Origin: an uncultured Flavobacteriaceae bacterium
GTDB lineage: Bacteria; Bacteroidota; Bacteroidia; Flavobacteriales; Flavobacteriaceae
Length of the DNA: 6,334 nucleotides
Assembly (NCBI GenBank): GCA_938018045.1
Contig: CALIIP010000132.1
Coordinates: forward strand, 1 to 6,334
Reading direction: 5' to 3'
In this document: positions 1-5,514 of the stretch, piece after piece
Numbering within the stretch: position 1 is the stretch's first letter
How the letters are laid out: the number at the start of each line of letters is the position of its first letter
Notes under the pieces: model-generated
The model's database searches: none
What the model was told of the DNA's origin: nothing
What the model saw: the letters and a program-made list of their open reading frames with translations, nothing else
Translations under genes and position numbers: made by a program

Positions 1-1
1 A

Positions 2-76
2 TTAATTGAAGCAATTGAATTAAATAAAATAATGTCGAAAGCAAAAAGTTCAACATATAATTCATTAAGCCATTAA
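2..76 (+). CDS. C-terminal end of an upstream protein (partial, possibly four-helix-bundle type)
   Basis: One frame is open from the left edge to a TAA at 74-76 and reads LIEAIELNKIMSKAKSSTYN then SLSH. The other two + frames stop almost at once in this stretch (TGA at 7-9 and TAA at 3-5). The peptide is rich in Glu, Lys, Ala and Leu and looks like the last amphipathic helix of a small helical protein plus a loose polar tail. From memory it resembles the ends of the short four-helix-bundle proteins (23S rRNA intervening-sequence or bAvd-like) common in Bacteroidota, but 24 residues cannot prove this. An open run of this length can also occur by chance. The start lies outside the window. It is on the same strand as the operon, with 55 bases between its stop and the next start codon. 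Confidence 0.42.
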   Translation, partial: LIEAIELNKIMSKAKSSTYNSLSH

Positions 77-90
77 CTACAGTATTATAT

Positions 91-130
91 CATTAATTAA
101 TTATAGCATTTATGCATTATAGCATTCATA
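91..130 (+). repeat. Degenerate 8-bp tandem repeat abutting the first start codon
   Basis: Read in 8-base steps from 91, the sequence is CATTAATT, AATTATAG, CATTTATG, CATTATAG, CATTCATA, and the next step begins CATG, which contains the start codon at 132. An 11-base unit, ATTATAGCATT, occurs exactly at 100-110 and again at 116-126, 16 bases apart. CATTAAGC at 63 and CATTAACT at 71 have the same spacing but are out of phase with the later block. The block fills most of the spacer between the upstream stop and the YfhO gene. It could be low-complexity spacer, a worn repeat family or a protein-binding array; the sequence does not decide. Confidence 0.5.
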
Positions 131-131
131 C

Positions 132-2546
132 ATGAAAAAAATAATACCATATATAGTTGCAATACTTATTTTCGTAATTGCATCATTAGCATATTTCTCA
201 CCTGTTTTAAAAGGACAGAAAATTCAACAAGGAGATATCACCCAATTTATAGGTTCGTCAAAAGAAATTGTTGATCATAGAGCAGAATTTGAAGAAGAAC
301 CTTATTGGACAAATACTTCTTTTGGAGGAATGCCAGCATATGTGATTAGTGCTTATTATCCTCATAATTATATAAAAAAGTTAGATAATCTAATACGATT
401 TTTACCAAGACCTGCAGATTATTTATTTCTATATTTCTTGGGATTCTTTGTATTACTCATGACTTTAAAAGTTGATTGGAAATTAGCCATTATTGGCGCC
501 TTAGGCTTTGGTTTTTCTACATATATGATAAGTCTTTTTGGAGCAGGACACAATGCCAAAGCACATGCAATTGCATACATGCCAATTGTAATGGCAGGAA
601 TTATATTAGTCTTTCAGCGAAAATATCTATTAGGTTTTATTGTGACCGCTTTGGCAATGTCACTTGAATTAATGGCAAATCACATCCAAATGACATACTA
701 TCTATTTTTTATGGTAGTTATCTATGGGATTGTTCAATTAATACAATCAGTAAAAGAAAAAGAGATTCCACATTTTGCTAAAAGTATTGGTATTCTTATA
801 GTTGCAGTAATTCTTGCTATTGGAACAAATGCAACAAATTTATTGGCAACACAAGAATATGCAGAACATAGCACAAGAAGTAAAAGCGAATTGACAATTA
901 CTCAAGACGGAACACCAAAAGTTGCTACTTCTGGCTTGTCAAAAGAATATATTACAGAATATAGTTACGGAATAGCAGAAACATTTAGTCTTTTTATTCC
1001 TCGTTTTGTTGGAGGAACAAGATATGAAGAAGTAAAAGACAGTCAATTAAGAGCCTTTTTACAAGATGCTGTAAATGAAGGTTTAAACCCAGAAGACGCA
1101 AACTATTTAATGCAAATTACCTCAATGTATTGGGGAGAAATGCCAATTGTTGCAGCACCTTATTATATCGGAGCAATATTTATATTTCTATTTGTTTTGG
1201 CATTATTTTTAGTTGATGGCAAATGGAAAAAATGGTTGGTTGCTGCAACTATATTTTCAATACTATTAAGTTGGGGTAAAAACTTTCCAGTTCTCACAAA
1301 TTTCTTTATTGATTATGTGCCATTATATACTAAGTTTAGAGCAGTTTCTTCAATTCAAGTAATTGCTGAAATTTGTATTCCACTTTTAGGATTGTTGGGC
1401 TTGAATACTTTAATTTCTGATAAAATAACAGTAGAGCGTAAATTGAAAGGTTTAAAATGGGCAACAATCATTGTTGGTGGTTTGGCGTTGTTATTTGTTG
1501 TAGGAGGTCAAGAATTATTCTCTTTTGAAACTGCAGTAGATGTTCAGATAGATGAACAAGTAAGCGGTTATTTAGATGCTGTTACTTCAGATAGACATGC
1601 ATTGTTTTTTGGTGATAGTTTGAGAACCTTATTATTGGTTTTAGGTATTGCAGGAATACTTTTCGTGTACTTGAAAAATATAATCAATAAGAATATTTTA
1701 TTGGTTGGTTTTTTAGGATTGTTATTATTTGATATGGTTGGCGTGAATAAAAGATATGTGAATAATGATAATTTCACTTCAGCAAGAAAAGTAAATAAGC
1801 CATTTAAAAAATCTGCAATTGATGCAGAAATTATAAAAGATAAAGAACATTTCCGTGTTGCCGATTTTACGAAGAATTTATTAGCAGATGGTGCAACTCC
1901 ATATTTTCATAATTCATTAGGAGGTTATAGTGCTGTGAAAATGAGAAGATATCAAGAGTTATTTGATTTTCATATTGCAACTAAGAACCCTGAAGTTTTA
2001 AATATGCTTAATACAAAGTATGTTATCAGTATTGGAGAAAAAGGGAAAGTTTTAGAGAAAAATCAACGCGCAAATGGCAATGCTTGGTTTGTGAATGATT
2101 TAATATATGTTTCAAATGCTGATGAAGAGATTAAAGTATTAGATACAATTAATACAAGAACAACAGCTATTGTAGACGGTATTTATGCCTCTGAACTAAT
2201 GAATAATTTTGCAATAGATAGTACCGCAACTATAAAATTAACAAGTTATAAAGCAAATGAACTTGTTTATGAAAGCAAAACTAGTTCAAATCAATTTGCA
2301 GTATTCTCTGAGATGTATTACAAAGATGGGTGGAATGCATATATAGATGGCGAAAAAACTAACCATTATAGAGTTAATTATGTTTTAAGAGGAATGGAAG
2401 TTCCTGAAGGTGAACATGAAATAGTCTTTAAATTTGAACCAAATGTCATCAAAAAAGGAACTACAATTACATTAATTTCTTTTGGGTTATTACTGTTAAT
2501 TCCAATTGGTTGGTTTGTAATTGATAAAAAGAAAAAAACAAAATGA
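132..2546 (+). CDS. YfhO-family multi-pass membrane protein, probable GT-C type glycosyltransferase
   Basis: This 804-residue integral membrane protein has the size and wording of the Bacteroidota branch of the YfhO family (Pfam Bacterial membrane protein YfhO). I count about 13-14 hydrophobic segments: near residues 5-23, 96-112, 117-136, 148-161, 165-182, 187-205, 217-234, 343-361, 367-383, 407-427, 442-459, 496-514, 519-537 and a last one at 777-797 before a Lys-rich tail. The loop after the first helix carries QGDITQF (34-39 region, Asp35) and FGGMPAY (64-70), which are in the place expected for the acidic first-loop motif of GT-C enzymes. A soluble region (about 540-775) contains GNAWFV (648-653) and YYKDGWNAYIDG (729-740). 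Known: Bacillus subtilis YfhO is implicated with CsbB and GtcA in glycosylating lipoteichoic acid. Inferred: it acts on the outer face of the cytoplasmic membrane using a lipid-linked sugar. The ATG is the first in frame after a TAG at 120-122, has no Shine-Dalgarno, and starts directly with the first helix. Its stop overlaps the next gene by 4 bases. Confidence 0.9.
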   Translation: MKKIIPYIVAILIFVIASLAYFSPVLKGQKIQQGDITQFIGSSKEIVDHRAEFEEEPYWTNTSFGGMPAYVISAYYPHNYIKKLDNLIRFLPRPADYLFLYFLGFFVLLMTLKVDWKLAIIGALGFGFSTYMISLFGAGHNAKAHAIAYMPIVMAGIILVFQRKYLLGFIVTALAMSLELMANHIQMTYYLFFMVVIYGIVQLIQSVKEKEIPHFAKSIGILIVAVILAIGTNATNLLATQEYAEHSTRSKSELTITQDGTPKVATSGLSKEYITEYSYGIAETFSLFIPRFVGGTRYEEVKDSQLRAFLQDAVNEGLNPEDANYLMQITSMYWGEMPIVAAPYYIGAIFIFLFVLALFLVDGKWKKWLVAATIFSILLSWGKNFPVLTNFFIDYVPLYTKFRAVSSIQVIAEICIPLLGLLGLNTLISDKITVERKLKGLKWATIIVGGLALLFVVGGQELFSFETAVDVQIDEQVSGYLDAVTSDRHALFFGDSLRTLLLVLGIAGILFVYLKNIINKNILLVGFLGLLLFDMVGVNKRYVNNDNFTSARKVNKPFKKSAIDAEIIKDKEHFRVADFTKNLLADGATPYFHNSLGGYSAVKMRRYQELFDFHIATKNPEVLNMLNTKYVISIGEKGKVLEKNQRANGNAWFVNDLIYVSNADEEIKVLDTINTRTTAIVDGIYASELMNNFAIDSTATIKLTSYKANELVYESKTSSNQFAVFSEMYYKDGWNAYIDGEKTNHYRVNYVLRGMEVPEGEHEIVFKFEPNVIKKGTTITLISFGLLLLIPIGWFVIDKKKKTK
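2543..2546 (+). other. ATGA stop/start overlap (YfhO gene / methyltransferase gene)
   Basis: The TGA that ends the membrane protein gene shares bases with the ATG of the next gene. No Shine-Dalgarno is present upstream (the leader is AAAAAGAAAAAAACAA), so reinitiation by the terminating ribosome is the likely way the downstream gene is translated. Confidence 0.85.
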
Positions 2547-3052
2547 GTCAACACGATAGAAGGTACAAATTGACTCTAGAATTTTTACAAGAAGTCTTGC
2601 CAGCACCAGCAACAATTTTAGATCTTGGAACTAGAAATGTTTTTAGTGAAATAATGGAACAAAACGGTTATACAGTTTACAATACAGAAGGTGAAGATTT
2701 AGATTTACTTCCAGAAACAGTTAAGAAATTCAATGTAGATGCTGTAACGGCTTTTGAGATTTTTGAGCACTTAATTGCACCTTTTAATGTGTTACGTTCA
2801 ATAGAGTCAACAAAACTAATTGCATCAATCCCTTTAAATTTATGGTTTGCAAAAGCATATAGAAGTAAAACTGAAAAGTGGGATAGACATTATCATGAGT
2901 TTGAAGATTGGCAATTTGATTGGTTGTTAGAAAAATCTAATTGGAAAATCAAGGAGAAAAGGAAATGGACAAGTCCGACAAAAAAGATTGGTTTTAGACC
3001 AATTTTAAGAAATTTCACTCCAAGATATTATGCGATTTATGCAGAAAGATAA
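2543..3052 (+). CDS. Small SAM-dependent methyltransferase-like protein
   Basis: This 169-residue soluble protein has a class I methyltransferase outline. ILDLGTRN (25-32) is in the place of the SAM-binding loop, an acidic segment EGEDLDL (49-55) follows, and DAVTAFEIFEHL (66-77) matches the FEVxEHL segment of Methyltransf_11/23-type enzymes. ASIPLNLWF (94-102) fits the next core strand. After it comes a distinctive aromatic and charged stretch, WDRHYHEFEDWQFDWLLEK (113-131), as in related enzymes where the Tyr/His/Phe-rich part lines the acceptor side. The usual DLGCGxG loop is degenerate: Cys-Gly is replaced by Thr-Arg and the later glycine is absent. The protein is also shorter than the usual 200-250 residues. 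It may therefore be a diverged enzyme or a non-catalytic relative. Its ATG overlaps the YfhO stop as ATGA, implying translational coupling. The substrate is unknown; a sugar or lipid-linked glycan is only inferred from context. Confidence 0.8.
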   Translation: MSQHDRRYKLTLEFLQEVLPAPATILDLGTRNVFSEIMEQNGYTVYNTEGEDLDLLPETVKKFNVDAVTAFEIFEHLIAPFNVLRSIESTKLIASIPLNLWFAKAYRSKTEKWDRHYHEFEDWQFDWLLEKSNWKIKEKRKWTSPTKKIGFRPILRNFTPRYYAIYAER

Positions 3053-3061
3053 ATGTGACAC

Positions 3062-4255
3062 ATGAAAATAGGAATGATTTTAGATTATACGTTTCCACCA
3101 GATCCAAGAGTGGAAAACGAGGCTGTCGCTTTGATAAAGGATGGTCATGAAGTCTTTTTATTTTCATTAAAGTATTTAAACGAACTTGAGTTTGAAGTTA
3201 TCAACGGAATCAAAGTTTGTAGATATAAAACCAATAAACTTGAATATAAGTTTTCTGCTTTAGCCTATACTTTTCCATTTTATACATGGAAAATGAAACC
3301 AAGAATTGAACATTTTTTAAAAAAAAATAAGATTGAAGTAATTCACATTCACGATATGCGAATTGCTGATGCTGTTTTTAAGGCTAATAAAAATTTGAAT
3401 TTGCCAACAGTTTTAGACTTGCACGATAATATGCCTGAAATAATGCAGTTTTATCCTCACATGCAAAAGTTTCCTGGAAAGCTGTTGATTTCACCTAAAA
3501 AATGGAAGATTAAAGAAGAAGAATTTATTGAAAAGGCAACAAATGTTATCACTGTTTCTCAAGAATTTATTGATGAAGTAGTTGATAGAACTAAAATATC
3601 AAAAGATAAGATACATTTAGTCCCAAATACTGTTTTACCGTCATTTTATGAGAATGCAGTTATAGATAAGGCAATTGTAAACCAATATGAAAAAAGTTTT
3701 ACACTTTTATATTTAGGAGATACAGGAATCCGAAGAGGATTATTAACTGCAATCGAATCATTAGTATTATTAAAAGATAAAATTCCGAATATAAGATTAG
3801 TTATTGTTGGGAAAAACTCTACGGATGTAATTTTAAAACATAAAGTTGAAGAATTAGCGTTAGAAAAGTTTGTTGATTTTGAAGGTTGGCAAAATGTGTC
3901 TTTATTTCCGTCGTATATTGTTGCTTCAGACGTTTGTATTTCTCCGTTAAACAGGAATATTCAGCATGATGTAGCATATGCAAATAAGTTGTTTCAATAT
4001 ATGAGTTTTGGAAAACCGCTCTTAGTAAGCGATGCTATTGCTCAGAAGAGATTGATTGAACGCGTAAATTCAGGTTTGGTTCATCAAGAACGGAATCCAA
4101 AAGATTTTGCTAATAAAATTTTGAAATTATATAGCGATATTAATCTTCAGAATGAACTGGGAATTAATGGAGAAAAGTTTATTAAGGATGAGTTTAATTG
4201 GGATAAAACAGCAGAAGTATTATTAAAATTATATGGTAATATAAAAAAACAGTGA
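3062..4255 (+). CDS. GT4-type (GT-B fold) glycosyltransferase
   Basis: This 397-residue cytosolic transferase has two Rossmann-like halves and no membrane helix, as expected for GT4-family enzymes that add a sugar from a nucleotide donor to a lipid-linked acceptor at the inner membrane. The N-terminal domain starts MKIGMILDYTFPPDPRVENE, the typical acceptor-domain opening, with HIHDMR (95-100) and LDLHDN (118-123) further on and ITVSQEF (163-169) ending this half. The donor domain has LLYLGDTGIRRG (215-226), LVIVGK (246-251), FEGW (273-276), ASDVCISPL (288-296) and NKLFQYMSFGKPLLVSD (308-324). In the last motif Gln312 stands where many GT4 enzymes have the Glu of KxFEYM, and no clear E-x7-E pair is visible. 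The C-terminal helix crosses back at about 375-393. It starts 9 bases after the methyltransferase gene, in the same frame, and its stop overlaps the next gene by 4 bases. A run of nine A occurs at 3319-3327. Donor and acceptor cannot be assigned. Confidence 0.9.
   Translation: MKIGMILDYTFPPDPRVENEAVALIKDGHEVFLFSLKYLNELEFEVINGIKVCRYKTNKLEYKFSALAYTFPFYTWKMKPRIEHFLKKNKIEVIHIHDMRIADAVFKANKNLNLPTVLDLHDNMPEIMQFYPHMQKFPGKLLISPKKWKIKEEEFIEKATNVITVSQEFIDEVVDRTKISKDKIHLVPNTVLPSFYENAVIDKAIVNQYEKSFTLLYLGDTGIRRGLLTAIESLVLLKDKIPNIRLVIVGKNSTDVILKHKVEELALEKFVDFEGWQNVSLFPSYIVASDVCISPLNRNIQHDVAYANKLFQYMSFGKPLLVSDAIAQKRLIERVNSGLVHQERNPKDFANKILKLYSDINLQNELGINGEKFIKDEFNWDKTAEVLLKLYGNIKKQ
3319..3327 (+). repeat. 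A9 homopolymer (T6A9 tract) inside the GT4 gene
   Basis: Six T at 3313-3318 are followed by nine A at 3319-3327, coding for Phe-Leu-Lys-Lys-Asn around residues 85-89. It contains T TTA AAA in the reading frame, the form of a -1 slippery heptamer. Slipping by -1 gives TAA at 3328-3330 and by +1 gives TAA at 3339-3341, so either error truncates the protein at about 90 residues. In an AT-rich genome such a run can be neutral. Confidence 0.85.
4252..4255 (+). other. GTGA stop/start overlap (between the two glycosyltransferase genes)
   Basis: The stop TGA of the first transferase overlaps a GTG start of the second. This is the only non-ATG start in the operon. It sits behind an A7 run (4243-4249), with no Shine-Dalgarno. 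Confidence 0.85.
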
Positions 4256-5514
4256 AAGTATTAATCATCACATATTATTGGCCAAATGCAGGCGGAAGTG
4301 GCGTACAACGTTGGCTAAAATTTGTAAAGTATTTACAAGGTTTTGGCATAGAACCAATTGTTTATACAGTTGATAATGCTAATTATGAAGTTGTAGATGA
4401 ATCATTGCTTAATGAAATTCCTGAAGGGATTACTGTATTGAAACAATCAATTTTTGAACCAAATAATTTTATAAAAAACAAAAACGTTTCAACTGCTCGA
4501 GTAAGTTCTAAGCCGTCTTTTATTCAGAGAACAATGCAATATATTCGTGGAAATTATTTTATTCCTGATGCTCGTAAATATTGGGTGAAACCTTCAGTAA
4601 AGTATTTAACTACTTATTTAAAAGAAAATAATGTTGATGCTATTATAACTACAGGTCCGCCTCATAGCATGCATTTGATTGGTATGAAATTAAAGCAAAA
4701 AATAGGAGTAAAGTGGATTGCAGATTTTAGAGATCCAATGTCAAATTTGTTTTATAATAGTGACTTATTATTAACAAATAAATCAAAGAAAAAACTACAG
4801 CAACTCGAAAAAGAAATCTTAACAACTGCAGATAAAGTTATCACAGTTAGCAATCATATCGCAATGGAGTTTGAGAAAAATGGAGTAGGAGTTGCCGTTA
4901 TCTCAAATGGATATGATGATGAGGTTTTGGAGAGTAAGAATGTATCTTTAGACGCTAAATTTACGTTATCACATATTGGTTTGTTGCCTACACAAAGTAA
5001 TCCAAAAATATTGTGGAAAGTGTTGCAAGAATTGGTTTCTGAAAATCAAATTTTTGCTTCAGATTTAGAAATACATTTGGTTGGAAACGTATCAGAAAAA
5101 GTATTATCAAGTATTTCTGAGTCTAGATTACAAAAGTATTTGAAATTAACAAAATATGTGTCGCATTCAAGAGCAATAGCGTTGCAAAAACAATCGCAAG
5201 TATTGTTATTATTCATTCCGCAAGTAGATGGCGCAAAAGGAATTGTAACCGGAAAAATATTTGAATATTTAGTTTCTAACAGACCAATTTTGGCAATTGC
5301 TCCAATAGATGGTGACGTAACTAAGATTATTTCTGATACTAAAACAGGAACTGTAATTGGTTTTGATGATGAGATTCAATTAAAATCAACTATTTTAGAA
5401 CTTTATAAACAATATAAAGAAGGAGAATTGAAAGTAAAACCTGAGAATATTGATAAGTTCCATCGAAAAAATTTGACTCAAAAACTGAGTGAAATAATTA
5501 AAGTGCTTAAATGA
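4252..5514 (+). CDS. GT-B fold glycosyltransferase (GT4-like), GTG start
   Basis: This 420-residue soluble protein belongs to the Bacteroidota glycosyltransferase group that opens with MKVLIITYYWPNAGGSGVQR, where the Gly-rich turn at 14-17 and RWLKF (20-24) shape the donor/acceptor cleft. Further marks are TTGPPHSMH (133-141), WIADFRDPM (155-163), ITVSNHI (197-203) and ISNGYD (217-222) before the inter-domain linker. The second domain has LSHIGLLP (239-246), IHLVGNV (274-280) and GKIFEYLVSNRPILAI (334-349). Glu338 fits the conserved donor-binding Glu of KxFEYL/M, unlike Gln312 in the preceding enzyme. The start is GTG at 4252: the family N-terminus begins exactly there, the first internal Met is residue 95, and GTGA overlaps the stop of the previous gene. 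It likely acts at the inner membrane face after or before the neighbouring transferase in assembling a surface glycan. The sugar specificity is not readable. Confidence 0.9.
   Translation: MKVLIITYYWPNAGGSGVQRWLKFVKYLQGFGIEPIVYTVDNANYEVVDESLLNEIPEGITVLKQSIFEPNNFIKNKNVSTARVSSKPSFIQRTMQYIRGNYFIPDARKYWVKPSVKYLTTYLKENNVDAIITTGPPHSMHLIGMKLKQKIGVKWIADFRDPMSNLFYNSDLLLTNKSKKKLQQLEKEILTTADKVITVSNHIAMEFEKNGVGVAVISNGYDDEVLESKNVSLDAKFTLSHIGLLPTQSNPKILWKVLQELVSENQIFASDLEIHLVGNVSEKVLSSISESRLQKYLKLTKYVSHSRAIALQKQSQVLLLFIPQVDGAKGIVTGKIFEYLVSNRPILAIAPIDGDVTKIISDTKTGTVIGFDDEIQLKSTILELYKQYKEGELKVKPENIDKFHRKNLTQKLSEIIKVLK
5511..5514 (+). other. ATGA stop/start overlap (glycosyltransferase / epimerase)
   Basis: The last codon and stop of the second transferase run into the epimerase ATG. 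Together with the other overlaps this supports a single polycistronic transcript in which production of the glycan enzymes is coupled. Confidence 0.85.

Noticed and set aside
56..61. TATAAT hexamer as a promoter -10 element
   Set aside because: There is no matching -35 at normal spacing, it lies inside the likely end of an upstream gene, and Bacteroidota promoters use TAnnTTTG. No TAnnTTTG occurs in 1-131.
476..667. 63-codon + strand open frame
   Set aside because: It lies wholly inside the YfhO gene in another frame; its composition (many Ser, Arg, Cys, Asn) is not protein-like for this genome.
1568..1777. 69-codon - strand open frame
   Set aside because: Antisense to the YfhO gene over membrane-segment codons; a low-complexity shadow with runs of Asn, Pro and Lys.
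2531..2542. A-rich stretch before the methyltransferase start as a terminator or Shine-Dalgarno
   Set aside because: There is no hairpin and no GGAGG-like core; it encodes the Lys-rich tail of the membrane protein.
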